Shown: positions 36,375 through 49,440, counted from the stretch's first letter. The stretch: 64,000 nt of DNA from Margaritifera margaritifera (GCA_029931535.1 JAQPZY010001536.1:2611001-2675000); one strand, 5' to 3'. Program-made: numbers and translations. The notes: generated by a model from the sequence alone, not told the origin.

Positions 36375-37780
36375 ATCTCTTCCTGGGAGGATTATATACT
36401 AAATATTTCTAAACTAAATTGCAGCATATTGAACTGCGTTGTCTAATACTCCTTTAGTGAGTTATATACATACGTTACCGCTTATTAATGTCAAGGATAA
36501 CTTGCACTGCGTGAACTTATAACTGGTCCACAGAGCGTCTTGGTGAAACAATATAATGAGCATGCATAAGGTTCATTCGTTTAATTTAGCAGATATACAA
36601 GGACAAAATGTTTGAAATAATGGATTATATTATAAACTTGCATATTAAAAGTCCTGAATTATGGGGGGGGGGGGATATAAAAGCCAATTTTACAGGTGAG
36701 GAATATTTCAATTATTATGATAGAACAGTGAAAATCCACGTTTCTTAAATTCAGAATATCGGTGTATAGATTACATTACATACCGAGTTAAGGTGATATG
36801 ATGCAACGAATAGGAAACGGCGATTTGGGGAGATTGTTTTCCGCAATTTGACTATATTTGATGCTGAAAATGACGAAAAGTGTGAACAATTAAATGTAGT
36901 CCTACGGGCTTTTTAGTGTAATAGAAGTAAACAAGCAGAAGCAAATGATACATAATTGTTATTTCTTTTATTTACTGCCATTAATAACGGATTATTTGGT
37001 TCAGAAGTAGTTTATTTTCAAATATAACATGGACTTGTAAAGAGAAATGTAGACTAATCAAATATTGCTTGCTCACAGTGCAATTCAAACCAACACATCA
37101 AGATAAAATCAGCTTGTGGTTACTTTTATAAGAAAGTTCTCCTACTGGTTAGTTATGTTCTGGTACCAGTTTTCATGGCAATAACGCGAAGTGATTCAGT
37201 CTCTAAAACGACAGAGTGATGAAAGGGTACTTGTGAAATTCGCCACACATTGAACTCGTCATACTCTTGTCCCATGTTATATCATGGTCAAATGGATTAA
37301 TCCCCCAGAGTACCATATCAGATTTCTGCTATGAACTTGGAAATTACATTCAAGCGTGTTTGTAAAGTGCAAGATATATAACAAAGCAATCTTTAATAAC
37401 ACTTATTCTTTTGTGGAAAGTGATTATGAAAGTAACAATTGTGTCAGCTCTACGGTCGACCTCAAAGTGAGGCCTCTGGAAATAACTTTCTTTAAATAAA
37501 CATTCTTTACAATCTTTTACTTTTGTTCAGCGTTGAGCTTTTTGCTGTAATATTAGTAACTGTTAATGCAGCATAACTTCTAACTTAGTTTTTAGTCCTT
37601 TTATTTGTTTATCTGTGATAAATTTAGCTTCTATTCTATTTTTGGTTTTTATGTAGATTTGATCTTTTGTAACCTCTTCTTCAGTGGCAATCTTTTTCTG
37701 CATAATATGTTGGTTTTTTTAAACTTAATGTACTTTTCTTACCCTAATTAGCATGCATTGATTTCGAGTTTCTTCAACAA
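36375..37780. other. No gene seen
   Basis: AT-rich DNA with a short poly(G) run at 36,663-36,673. No ORF, repeat or motif stands out. Confidence 0.45.
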
Positions 37781-37808
37781 CAGAAAATATGTATGTGTGT
37801 ATGTTAGT

Positions 37809-37816
37809 ACTGTATG

Positions 37817-37850
<34 letters not shown>

Positions 37851-37926
37851 TGTATGTATGTATGTATGTATGTATGTATGTATGTATGTATGTATGTATG
37901 TATGTATGTATACATGTATGTATGTG
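37809..37926. repeat. (TATG)n microsatellite
   Basis: About 26 TATG units with a few interruptions at the right end. Reading it as protein gives only Met-Tyr-Val-Cys repeats. Confidence 0.97.
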
Positions 37927-38222
37927 TTTATATATACATGTACGTATGTTTTTTTTCTGGTCTTAATACAAATATGTAATTATCCGTATATTGTACGTAT
38001 GTACTCTGTGTGCAAGTTATCATTATATAGGTCTTAGGTTTTATTGTCGATTTTAATTGTTGTGTTAAATATGTATGTTATGTATCACTGTATGGTAAAG
38101 TCTCATTACTTAAAGTGAGACATGTATACATCTTTATGTATATAATACTTATGTTGTTCTATCTTGAGCTGCTTTTAGTTGGTTGTTTGTCGGATTAATA
38201 GTTCTTCAGAGCTGATCTTATA

Positions 38223-38228
<6 letters not shown>

Positions 38229-38287
<59 letters not shown>
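38229..38287. repeat. (TA)n microsatellite
   Basis: About 29 TA units. Confidence 0.95.
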
Positions 38288-38289
<2 letters not shown>

Positions 38290-38290
<1 letters not shown>

Positions 38291-40965
38291 CCGTCGAGTT
38301 GCAAATAATTCCAGTTTTGCGGATGAATACTCATGCAATACATGCACATCTTAGCAATAAATAAGCAATTGGACACATGTTATCTCTTGGGCACGAGCTG
38401 TAGGCGATCAACAGAATAATAGCTCACCTTCCCGGCGTCCGATGTGTCATATTGAAAGTGCTTATTAAAGTTACCTGATGTATGTAGATTTCATTGCCAT
38501 TTTTAAATTTACTAAACGAACGCAGATTTCATTATGAGTCTGAAGGATATTTGACTGGTCAGAAATTGTTTTTTGGATTTGTTCTGCCTAGCAAACCTCA
38601 TTAAATTTGACAGAATACGAGTCAGATTAATGGTTCGCAATTGCAATAAAGTGCTCATAAATAAATCGCTCTGTTGAGCATTTCAAAATGGTACACATAA
38701 ACATATCGCTCGAATGAACAGGAGTAATGGGAAAAGTTTCCTTTAGGATTGCTGGGTCGTATTTGTTCGTCCTTGATGTCTTTGTTAACTTTACTCTGAA
38801 TGAATTAGATTACCCTTACAACTATTCAGATCCAATGAACTTGTGATAAATGACAGATTCATGCATAGTCAAATTCGAACGATATAGACGTACACGTCCT
38901 AATTTTGCATAATACATGCGCTATCCCGGGAAATGAGTTCACAAAGGAAAAAGTCGATCGAAGTACAAGAGAGCATACTCGAGCACATGTCGTCATGATT
39001 TGAAAATAGTTGAATAATATGGTCGGCTCGCATTATCTGTCAAAATATAAAGTGTGCAATTCCAACGTAAGAAATGTTATACATGTGTACGACCACAGAA
39101 GAAATATAATTGACGGAATAAATAAGATCGATAAAGAAAAAAAAGTTTGGTGTAAAGTTCCAATAATTACATTTTTCTTTTTCATTACGATTTCCAGCAA
39201 TCTGATTTATAGGGCAGGCCCTATTGCATTCATTTGGTTCACATCTGCATGAACCAAAGGGAAAAACAACACATTTCGTTTGGCCCCGCCCACTGGTACT
39301 ACTTTTCGGACCATTCGCATATCGTCATGATTATTATAAATTGCAAGCTAATGCTTGTTTACATCGACTGCGATGGCATTGCGTCGGAAATTGCAGCTCT
39401 GTGTAGACAAACAGTGTAATAAAAGTTTTGAATGACGATACTTAATTCAACGTCAAAAAACTTTGAAAATATTAAGTTGATTTGATTTATAAAATTTTTT
39501 TTATAATATGGGTGGAGAGAGAGAGAGGCAACTTTTATTCTCAATTAACTTACTGTCAGCTTATCTTCAGAGTTTTTAATGAAAATAGACAGCATAATTG
39601 TTATTTTGGAGCTCTTTATATGTAAATATATATTTTTCCTATGTACCTATTTACCTCCTATTAAATAAGCCGCTGTTTTCGTTGGTCAACTACATACCTA
39701 AACACAGATATATGTGTACATGCACTAGATTATTGATTAATACATACATGTATATGGATTACTTACTAATCGCGTTCACATGACATTTCTAATGTCTGTA
39801 TTTAGTCAACATGTACAGATAATTACCACGTTCGTAACCTGCAGAAATTGGATGAAGTAACAGATATATAAAAAAACAAAGCAGAAAGTAATATACCCAA
39901 ATGTCAATGAATTAATTTAACAAAATTGTCAAATTAGTAAATTGGTATATCACACAAAGGTACACAAGGAATTATATTCTGAGATTGATTGAAGATAAAA
40001 GGCTAATTGTTTATTATTAATTAAGGAATAATCTTCACAAATATAACTTTCCACAATTATGTCTGATTGCGCTTTTATGTTCGTATCTGAGTATATATGA
40101 TTTCCTGATAATAGAAAAAAATCTTCGTGGGATATACGTTAAAACACTGAACTATGTCACCATCAAGATTAAGAATTTAAAAGTGCGTGCTTTGTTGTCT
40201 GTTTAACTTTCTCGAAATTCATGATTATAGGTTTATACGGAATGAAATTGGTACCTGCACAAAGAAAGACCCTAAGCAACATGCATCCACTCTTGCGATT
40301 AGATTAGCTCTTCACGATTTATTTCCTTCCTTGATATCTCTTATCAATATTTATCTCATCACTACTGTGTTATTTAGGTTAAGATACCCATATCATATCT
40401 ATTATATATGCAACGCGTATATTAGCATTCAATGACGTGACAATAGATGTCCTACCGACATGTACGGCAAAAGCGTAGTAACCGAGGATTCCGAATGAAT
40501 TTAAAAATCATTTCACTACACTATTATACAGGACTGTAAAAATAACAAAATTAGTATTTTCGTCAGAATCTTACAGTTGTGATAATTTTAAAATTAAACG
40601 TATTAAACTCGTCAAATAAGATAAATAGTTTGCATGCCAAGGCTGAGAAAAGATCATTCGACTCGTTTCATAAATTGCATTTGCAATGAGCACTGATGTA
40701 AGATTCTCTATATATGCTAACAAGACATTGCGCAGAGAGTAGACACTCCTTTATTCCTGTAGGAAGATCAGGATTTGAAAATAGAATTGTAAGGACTACA
40801 GGCGCGGTAACCATCTTTTCTATTTGTTATCTTTTTAAGGAGAACGCAGGCAATGATATATTGAAATACCTACAAAGAAGGTTGCGTATATGTTCGAAAG
40901 TAAACACTCTGAGTCACTATTGCTGCTAAAGACCATTCGAATATGTAAGACGAATGTGGACAGCG
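38290..40965. other. No gene supported
   Basis: Short ORFs on both strands without motifs. No repeat structure was noticed apart from a short GA run near 39,516. Confidence 0.4.
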
Positions 40966-40970
40966 ACTTT

Positions 40971-41075
40971 ATCAACTAGTCTCAAGTTACTCCTTGTGTG
41001 TCTAACATTGTATCGTACTTTATTTAATCAACTAGTCTCAAGTTACTCCTTGAGTGTCAAACACTGTATCGTAAA
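40971..41075. repeat. 56-bp tandem duplication
   Basis: ATCAACTAGTCTCAAGTTAC and the following CTCCTTG(T/A)GTGTC, AACA(T/C)TGTATCGTA occur twice, offset by 56 bases. Confidence 0.92.
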
Positions 41076-41305
41076 CCGAGTGCGAGATCCGTACATTGTA
41101 TATCAATAAGGGTTTCCATGATTTGGCTTTTAATGGTTTATGAAAGAAATGGGATATTTAAACTCAGCACCATAACAATTTACTTTAAAAAAATAAAAAA
41201 ACACTATGAGATGTTAAATTAATGTGTGTTAAGCCAAATGATATAATTATTCCATCTCTAGGAACTCTTAGGTCTATTTTGTGCATGGAGTGAATAAGTA
41301 GGTTG

Positions 41306-41468
41306 TCATTTTGCAAAGGAATCCAGATTCCTGTCTCCAATCCTGCCTTCAAATGGTGAAATTATTACTCCCGCGTAACAATTATCTTTAATTTTTAGAA
41401 GCATTCCTTTGGTTACACGATTACTCAGTTTCTGTGTTTCTTCATCGTAATTCAGTTTAAAGAGATTA
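41306..41468 (-). CDS. Candidate terminal exon, unrecognised
   Basis: A minus-strand frame of 54 residues ending in a stop, with charged, coding-like composition (LNYDEETQKLSNRVTKG, NCYAGVIISPFEGRIGDRN). The sequence just upstream is pyrimidine-rich and offers an AG at 41,469-41,470 after GACA. No homology is recognised and no partner exon was identified, so it may be chance. Confidence 0.25.
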
Positions 41469-41744
41469 CTTGTCATGCAAATAGAGAATGATATAAAGAG
41501 CAAATGTAAAATATTGATAAAAACCTTACACTGTCTGAACGTTATAATTCATCAATATTCTAGAATTTGCATCTTGCTTTAAAAAAAAGAAATGTTTTAA
41601 AAATCATTTGACTTGTTATAGTGATGCATAAAACTAAGCAATGAAATAAACACTATCCAGATGAGGTGAAAATCATATAAGACATTAATACAAGCAACAT
41701 GTAGGTATGTAGGTGGGTCCGTCCCTAATTACAGTGAATATATA

Positions 41745-42522
41745 CAGTGAAACTCCTCAAAACCGAACCTTCAGGACACCGGAATCCCCTCATGACCGAA
41801 TATCATCATTTTTTCCGCAATAAACCAAAACCATTCAACAATTTTCGATCCCAAAATTCAATTTTACGCTTAAAAATACCCCATAAAACCGAAACGCAGT
41901 TGAAACTTGGAAACATATTTTAGCTGCTAAATTCTTACACACACGCTGGAACAGATTAATTACGGTTAACAGGCGCTGTAGTAGTCTGATCGACGAGACA
42001 AAGACCCAGAAACTGCCCCAAGGGCACGCGACGTTAAAACAACACTTGACACACGTGCCGACACTGATTAGGGCTGACAATAGGCTAATCTGAAGTCTTT
42101 GCACCATACAAAAGGGTCAACTTTTAAGGCTAATTACATGTATTAATAACTTAATGCTTATAGATAAGCCAATTGAGAAAGACTATGTTTATCCGCTGAT
42201 TATCTAATTGTGATTAATGCTATTCATTTTTTGGATGCAAGATCAATAGAACATTGTTTTTTTTTTGTTTTGTTTTTTTTAGTTAAATATCAGCACTTTA
42301 TTAACCAGTTGATGTGGCTTCGCTTTTGATGCTCCGCCGACGGAGACCGAAAATAAATGTCAGATTCACTCAAAGGATTTTCAATAGAGAAAAATCATTA
42401 CATACATGTATTTAAGTAGCCATGACTTCATTAAATACATGTATTAAAAATAAAATAAAAAATAACAGCTTTCATAAATTTGTGTACTTTTACACACACA
42501 GACACTGATGCTTTCGTAACTG

Positions 42523-42563
<41 letters not shown>

Positions 42564-42680
42564 CACATAAGAGTTCAGAAAGAGATTTTTTCACATCTGC
42601 AAAAGCCTCAGTAAAGCGAAAACTTCTCAAAACGGAAATAATTTGGGTACTAAGGCTGTTCGGTTTTGAGGAGTTTCACT

Positions 42681-42681
<1 letters not shown>
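41745..42681. mobile_element. pogo/Tigger-like non-autonomous DNA transposon, 937 bp
   Basis: Perfect 24-bp terminal inverted repeats, 41,745-41,768 starting CAGTGAAACTCCTCAAAACC, and its exact complement at 42,658-42,681. They are flanked by TA on both sides (41,743-41,744 and 42,682-42,683), the target duplication of Tc1/mariner/pogo elements. The CAGTGAAAC terminus is pogo/Tigger-like. A degenerate second copy of the end motif lies inside each end (near 41,775-41,805 and 42,617-42,640). No transposase motif was recognised; the internal minus-strand ORF at 41,835-42,107 is not identifiable. A TATC microsatellite begins right at the right-hand TA. Confidence 0.85.
42525..42559. repeat. (TC)n microsatellite within the pogo-like element
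   Basis: About 17 TC units. Confidence 0.95.
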
Positions 42682-42816
<135 letters not shown>

Positions 42817-42990
42817 CTATTTATAAAGTTCCTACTAAGGCTTTTAATTTTTTAATTGCTTTACTACCTTAATATGTGCGCTTGCGTACCGATACATCCA
42901 ACCACATATTTTTATAAAACGAATGGATGTAATATTTGTTCGCATTGGCGTCCGCAGGAAGTTTTCCGGGATGGGGGTGGGTGCAAAGCC

Positions 42991-42995
<5 letters not shown>

Positions 42996-43053
<58 letters not shown>
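42996..43053. repeat. (TA)n microsatellite
   Basis: About 28 TA units, with a poly(C) run shortly after (43,088-43,100). Confidence 0.95.
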
Positions 43054-43056
<3 letters not shown>

Positions 43057-43334
43057 TCACAATCTTACAATGGATCAATGCAATTGGCCCCCCCCCCCCC
43101 CGCGTGGACCCCCATGTTTGCTTGGTTGAATAATTATTCTATCAATACATATATATGTCGACGGCATCGCCTTACTGTAAAGTCTACCAAATAACCTCCT
43201 TTTGAGAGTTTGAATGTTGAATGATGGAAAACAATTTTAACTGTAGAAGACTTCATTTTTAACTAAAACGTTTCGTAAGTCGAGTATGATATGACATTCC
43301 GGATTGTGTAGTGCGTACCCCTAACTTAGAGATA

Positions 43335-43509
43335 TCAGTGCTGAATATATTCAGTTGCGTTTCTGTCTTTAAGATCCTGCGTGATTGAATTAGATGGACT
43401 AGTTCCCGGATCAAATTTCAGAACAAGGAAAGGTACTTTACGTGCAGCATCCAATGAAAATAACGTTGTATATTTTGCATAGACACCAAAATCAAAATGG
43501 TTCTTGTTT
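43335..43509 (-). CDS. Candidate terminal exon, unrecognised
   Basis: A minus-strand frame of about 58 residues with coding-like composition (HFDFGVYAKYTTLFSLDAAR, VPFLVLKFDPGTSP) ending in a stop. An acceptor-like TTGCACTTAG directly precedes AAAACAAG on the minus strand. No family is recognised and no upstream exon was found. It may be chance, but it is among the more protein-like frames here. Confidence 0.28.
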
Positions 43510-45454
43510 TCTAAGTGCAATTTAGTCGAAATTTGAACATTTAAATTTCACCAAAAACCAAATCCATAGGTTATAGGGGCCGAAGTCAATAGAAAATAAT
43601 TCGGATTTGATCTTCATCATACACAAACCATCAACACTGTGTTCAGTGACATTTTAAACAGTTTAAATAAGAGGCTATTGCACAGGGGGAAGTCTATCGC
43701 ACGTAAGTAGTATAAGTTACTCAAACATACCTAGGTTTCGAGAATCAAGCAAACGCCAAGAAACAGTGCAAAGCAAATTAAACTTATACGTTCTCTGTAG
43801 TGACCTTTACAATTCAGTATTGATTGGCACCTTTACAAATATACTTGTCAGAAATAATGTAAGGTACATCTATTTGTCTGTCCACTTGCTTTCAAACTGA
43901 TGTACAGTGAAATTCGACAAAATGGACACAGTGTCCACCAAATTGTTCGATAGTTTGTTGCACTGGACATGGTCCCATGCGGAAACAAACACTGTTACAA
44001 TTAGTTAGAGATGGAGGCGATATTAATGCTGAGTTCAGAAATATTATTGTTCCAGAGAGAAATATAGAATCTTTATTGCAAGGTTTCTTAAGTCTAATGA
44101 CATAAAAATCAAGTGAAAGACGGAAAACCTTTGACCGGAAAGTATTTTCTTTTACGCGTTGCACTCCTTAGAATTGATACCATGAGACAATATTTTATTT
44201 TTTAATTGCTAAGAGGTTTAACATAAGTGCTCATTTCAAATGAAAGCTGGAAACGAGTCGAATAATTTCTGTTTTCGAGTTTTTCGAACAAAATATTTAA
44301 ATCATTCGACGATTTTTGTAAATTGTATTTGAAACGAGTACAAAAAGTTACGATTCTGTTTATCACATGACGAAAAATATTTAATTTATTTAACGAAACC
44401 GCAGAATATTATAGTAAAAAACCTTTCGGATGCCTCTGTCATTATGCATTAGTCTTAAATTAGCTTATGATGCCATATGTGACGCTATGAGGTAGTATGA
44501 TGTTTTCTGCATGAAATTCGTTGGCATGTATCTTGCTTTAGTTCCAAAGACATCATTTGAATGACAGGGCTTAAAATCCTTGACACAGAGTAAACAAAAT
44601 ATATGAATAGCGTCAGTGAAGTGCGGAGTAGATACGAAACCGCTCTTTGCTCCCGATTTCATGTGCAATGCATTATATATATAGTCATTTTGAAATATTA
44701 AATTATGTATACAAATGTAGTTTATTTTAAGAATTGAATTTCATATCTTGCATGATTCATGAAATAATGAAGCTCGAATATCGATTACATACCCGATGAA
44801 TAGCCAAAATGATAACGAAAATCAAGAAATAAATAACAGAACTATATTGTAACCATAGTTTGCAAATATTACCAAAGCACACAAGAAGCGCGCATGTATA
44901 CATAATGTAATACGTCATTAGGGGAAACTAGAAACCGAGGAGGTTACATGTTTACATGTGTACACCAATACGTCATTTTAGAGATATTCAAACCAACAGT
45001 CTACATTAACTTCCTCGCGAATTTAGCTGTTGATAAGCTGGGAAACCTGAAAACCCGTCGTGAAAGTAGTTCATTTCTGGTGTTATGAATTAATAACGTC
45101 TAGTTTTCTGCATCGCATGGTGAGATTTTAATCTACCCAAAGGCTTGGTTTGGTAAACATGTATAATTATATTAATCTAACCACATTCACGTCATTGTTA
45201 GAGCAATGAGTTACTGAATAAAAAGGAACTTTTGTGCTGAGCTAATGCTAAAGTCTCACTACAAAAATAATAGCAGTAAACATCTCTTGCGAAATTAATC
45301 AGATTCTAAAACACTATGACATATGTGAAATATCGACTTTGAGTCCCTTGTGTCGGAAATTTGCCAGCAAGCCTTCTGCGATAGAAAACCAGTCTAGAAA
45401 TACTATATTACATTCACGCCATCTAGTGACGGGAAGACTAATGGGTGAATTTCA

Positions 45455-45667
45455 TTACTTTTTATATTGCAATTTGAAGTAAAGCTGCACTCTGCCTTCA
45501 TCGAGACCGGTGTAATATTTACTGATGACAATTTGTTTTATAATCTCCTTGGTAACTCCAGCTTTTTCAATTGCGATCTCAATCAGAAAGTATTTCTGGA
45601 AAACATCATAACTCAGTTTTAAGGTAGGAAAGATGTTAGCGCTAACTTCGTGGTCAACCCCGCATAA
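45455..45667 (-). CDS. Probable 3'-terminal exon of an unrecognised gene
   Basis: On the minus strand this 213-base segment encodes 70 residues and a stop. It begins LCGVDHEVSANIFPTLK, continues SYDVFQKYFLIEIAIEKAG and ends GRVQLYFKLQYKK. An acceptor-like TTTGCAATTAGCAG lies immediately upstream (45,668-45,681) and is in phase 0. There is no ATG at the start, as expected of an internal-to-terminal exon. Composition is rich in Lys, Glu, Ile and Tyr as in a soluble amphipathic protein. A possible ATTAAA polyadenylation signal is at about 45,126-45,131 on the minus strand. If real, the gene extends to higher coordinates and the minisatellite at 45.9-46.9 kb lies in its last intron. The opposite strand is also open over 55 codons, so strand choice rests on the acceptor and composition. 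Family not recognised. Confidence 0.42.
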   Translation of the reverse strand, partial: LCGVDHEVSANIFPTLKLSYDVFQKYFLIEIAIEKAGVTKEIIKQIVISKYYTGLDEGRVQLYFKLQYKK

Positions 45668-45917
45668 CTGCTAATTGCAAAGCTATGTTCATTAAACGTT
45701 GCAAGGTAGCATCATTAGATGACAATGATCAAAACTGCCTTTCATTCCACCAGATATTTTTGTCGCCATGGAAACAGAATATTTACCGAACGCAGACTGC
45801 AACAACGAGACTGCATTGGATTCTACTGATATGACACATTCTCTAACAATCATCTGGTTCTAGAAACGACCATTTCTTGATCCTAAACAGGATTTCAATG
45901 TATATATATATATATAT

Positions 45918-46872
45918 AAGCTAAGTATCAACTCCAGGATCTTAGTGTACATATATACGCTAAGTTTCAACTCCAAGACCTCAGTGTACATATATACGCT
46001 AAGTATCAACTCCATGATCTCAATGTACATATATAAGCTAAGTATCAACTCCATGATCTCAATGTACATATATAAGCTAAGTATCAACTCCAGGATCTCA
46101 ATGTACAAGCTAAGTATCAACTCCAGGATCTCAATGTACAAGCTAAGTATCAACTCCAGGATCTCAATGTACAAGCTAAGTATCAACTCCAGGATCTCAA
46201 TGTACATATACAAGCTAAGTATCAACTCCAGGATCTCAATGTACATATATAAGCTAAGTATCAACTCCAGGATCTCAATGTACAAGCTAAGTATCAACTC
46301 CAGGATCTCAATGTACATATACAAGCTAAGTATCAACTCCAGGATCTCAATGTACATATATAAGCTAAGTATCAACTCCAGGATCTCAATGTACAAGCTA
46401 AGTATCAACTCCAGGATCTCAATGTACATATATAAGCTAAGTATCAACTCCAGGATCTCAATGTACAAGCTAAGTATCAACTCCAGGATCTCAATGTACA
46501 TATACAAGCTAAGTATCAACTCCAGGATCTCAATGTACATATACAAGCTAAGTATCAACTCCAGGACCTCAGTGTACATATATAAGCTAAGTATCAACTC
46601 CAGGATCTCAATGTACATATATAAGCTAAGTATCAACTCCAGGATCTCAATGTACATATACAAGCTAAGTATCAACTCCAGGACCTCAGTGTACATATAT
46701 AAGCTAAGTATCAACTCCAGGATCTCAGTGTACATATATAAGCTAAGCATCAACTCCAGGATCTCAGTGTACATATATAAGCTAAGCATCAACTCCAGGA
46801 TCTCAGTGTACATATATAAGCTAAGTATCAACTCCAGGATCTCAGTGTACATATATAAGCTAAGCATCAACT
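45918..46872. repeat. 39/33-bp minisatellite, about 24 copies
   Basis: The unit is GCTAAGTATCAACTCCAGGA followed by TCTCAATGTACATATATAA (39 bp), with a 33-bp version lacking 6 bases (ATATAC or ATATAT). About six short units occur among long ones, with a local long-long-short rhythm between 46,080 and 46,530. Variant clusters show gradients: CCATGATC on the left, TCAGTGTAC and AAGCATC on the right. Both unit lengths are multiples of three, so both strands are open for over 320 codons. I regard those frames as a by-product and not as genes. Confidence 0.97.
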
Positions 46873-46946
46873 TTTGTGTTGTTTTCTATAATGAGCCCTA
46901 CATGTATGGCGTTACATGCTTCATGTAGCTGTGTAATGGACCCATC

Positions 46947-47014
46947 TTCACAATATTCTAGACCAAACAAATCGAATGCTTTCACAATATTCTAGACCAA
47001 ACAAATCGAATGCT
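46947..47014. repeat. 34-bp tandem duplication
   Basis: TCACAATATTCTAGACCAAA followed by CAAATCGAATGCTT occurs twice without mismatch. Confidence 0.93.
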
Positions 47015-47019
47015 TTCAG

Positions 47020-48230
47020 ACGATAGATTAACGGGAAGTAGCAAACAAATGCTGGTACACGGATTTGCTATCTTCCATGAAATGTTCATATTGCAGTTTA
47101 TGTGAAATTCATGAATTTATACATATAGTAAATAGCACAATTAATATACTGAATGCCTACAATCTGGACAATTCGGCTTCTTTGTGGAAATCGAATATCT
47201 TACAGTGGAATTTATAATTAAAAGGTTTGAGTATTCAAGGTTAAGAATTTATTCTTACTTGAAAACATAAATGGCATAGGGTAGTAATGATTATGCACAA
47301 TGGTTTACACATCTTACGTGTCAATAAAAGATGAAAATATACTCATGTATAGCGCTAATTATTGTTATATATAATGTACATATTGACTTTCTTATACTTC
47401 TTTTTCTTCAACCTTGGAATTGTCTACCTTCACGTTCTTTTATTTTACTACCTCCTTGTATTCTGTTTCATAATTTTGTTTCTTAGTTACATCCGTCAGG
47501 CGCACTATTGTGTGTGTAAACACACTGAAAACTGAATTGTAATAAAAATTATTTGACGTGAGTTTTGAACCGTTTGTGGACATAACAAAAATGGAATAAA
47601 ATATAAAAAAGAAAAATGTTGATTTTTCTTCCCGACCTATGTATCCCACTTCCTCACATGCTGCTACATGTAATAACTGAAAAAGGGGATTTTCCGATAA
47701 AACTTAGATTTCGAAAACATTTCAAGTAATCATCAATAAATCAACAATAAAATAAAATAAAATAGAACCTTCATTTTATTTTCTTTGTTTCTTTTGTTAA
47801 CATTTGCCTTTATGAAGAGCAGCAGCCAAATATTAACTCAGAATAATAAACCGTACAAATTTTGCGGGAAATAGCTTTAAATAATATATCTCAGAAGCGT
47901 CAAATGACGTTTCCGAAAACAAAAGTTGGCAATGGATTGATAATTAAATTTCTTTGTGTTAGTGTCTCTAAATGTCACTAAATGTGTTAATGCCTACATA
48001 AATGGCTGATGCTACCCAAAAGTTATAGTGAAAATAATAGCTGATTTGTGTATGTTAATCCAAAGAATCCCGTACGCTAAATCAACCCGAACCGTCATAT
48101 TCAGCAAGATACTGAATGCTGATATGTCCCCCTGGATGCTGGAGGTAGCGCTTTTTCAATTACTGGATGTTTGTTTACTAAAGTTTCCACAGTAATAGAT
48201 TTCAATACCAGAATTTCATAAGTAAAGATA
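47020..48230. other. No firm gene; one exon-like ORF
   Basis: The minus-strand frame 47,440-47,649 ends FTHTIVRLTDVTKKQNYETE then YKEVVK and a stop directly before an AATAAA. Its start is low-complexity. It is too weak to call as a gene. Confidence 0.3.
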
Positions 48231-48237
48231 TGTGCCA

Positions 48238-48296
48238 TTATTATTATTATTATTAGTAGTAGTAGTAGTAGTGGTAGTAGTAGTAGTAGTAGCAGT
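48238..48296. repeat. (ATT)n(AGT)n trinucleotide repeat
   Basis: About six ATT units pass into about 14 AGT/GGT units; it can be read as poly-Leu on the minus strand, which has no support as protein. Confidence 0.95.
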
Positions 48297-49004
48297 ATTT
48301 GCAAGGGCACACAATCATTAAAAGGTCACAACGTTTCCTCCACTTTAAGAAAAACTCATACAGAGTTCACATTTCACGGGTTTTATTAAGCACAAATCAT
48401 TAAATTAAATTCTTCATGCACGAGTCAAGGATATACAGGTACAATAACATATATATTATATTTCGGCAGAATTACCAAGAAACGTTTTAAACAATATATC
48501 AGTTGAATAAAATAAACCGGTTTTGAGGGGTCTGCAATGAGAAAATTTAGGCGCCTGTACTGGTCTTAAATAAAATATTAATTATTGTTTTAAAATTTTA
48601 ATCCTAAAGTAGTTTTACCAAAGTCTGTTCATTCCTGATTGTTGAGTAAGCTGCACCTTAGTTCTAATCACAAAACTGGCACTTAATAGGGTCACGAAAA
48701 GCGGACCTCGAGTCGTATCATTACCAGTGCAAGGGGTAGTTTAAAAAGTTTTTTTTTTCTTTTCCTATACGCGGCGCTTTCGTTGTGAGAACATTCAATC
48801 CTGTTAACGCTGGATCACACCTCTTGCTTGGCCTCGTCTAAAAATGTCGAGCTACTTTAACATTGGTTTTTTGTTGTATGCATTTCTCGGCTCGTTTATA
48901 TAATGATCTTCCAAGGAATATTGATAGACGAATAAACCCCATCTAAAGATATACGTAATGAAATTCTCAAAAATTACACCAATAACCGAAATGTTACCGG
49001 ACAC

Positions 49005-49087
49005 CTTCATGACCTGTATGACTTGTACTTTTAATTAATTAATTACCGAACACCTTCATGACCTGTATGACTTGTACTTTTAATTAA
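49005..49087. repeat. 49-bp tandem duplication
   Basis: ACCTTCATGACCTGTATGAC and TTGTACTTTTAATTAAT occur twice, with small differences between copies at the junctions. Confidence 0.9.
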
Positions 49088-49163
49088 TGAATGGACAAAT
49101 AAGATAAATACTGGGTGTTATTACACAGAATCATGCAAACTCAAAATATGATGTTGATGGCGT

Positions 49164-49340
49164 ATGCCTTTCGTCCTGTCATCTAAGAAAAACAGACGTA
49201 TCGAAGTAGACAGAATCACCCGTCCCATTTATCGTTGTCATATAAATATTGCTGAATCTTTCCCTGTTATTCAAACTCTTAGCGTCAAGCGTGGGGCTAT
49301 TTTGATTTGCCCTCCATCGGTCAATCTTTCTGTTATTTGA
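49164..49340 (+). CDS. Small ORF, 58 codons, doubtful
   Basis: The frame starts MPFVLSSKKNRRIEVDRITR and continues HINIAESFPVIQ to a TGA, with an in-frame stop just upstream of the ATG. It has an unusually protein-like composition for this window but no motif. It may be a transposon fragment or chance. Confidence 0.18.
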   Translation: MPFVLSSKKNRRIEVDRITRPIYRCHINIAESFPVIQTLSVKRGAILICPPSVNLSVI

Positions 49341-49440
49341 TGCGCCCGTTTGCATTACACCTCATCCTAAAGCGCTGTATGAAAAGTCATAAAACTTGGT
49401 ACTTATCTTGCCCATACTATCCATACATAATTTTGGCTCA

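Noticed and set aside
37758..38037. ORFs of Met-Tyr-Val-Cys repeats
   Set aside because: Translation of the TATG microsatellite.
43903..43925. TACAGTGAAATTCGACAAAATG as a pogo-type transposon end
   Set aside because: No inverted partner ending CACTGTA was found within reach.
45860..46928. Opposing ORFs of 336 and 327 codons
   Set aside because: They are translations of the 39/33-bp minisatellite; both strands are open because unit lengths are multiples of three.
48101..48310. Poly-Leu signal-peptide-like ORF on the minus strand
   Set aside because: The hydrophobic run is the AGT/ATT trinucleotide repeat; the remainder has no recognisable motif.
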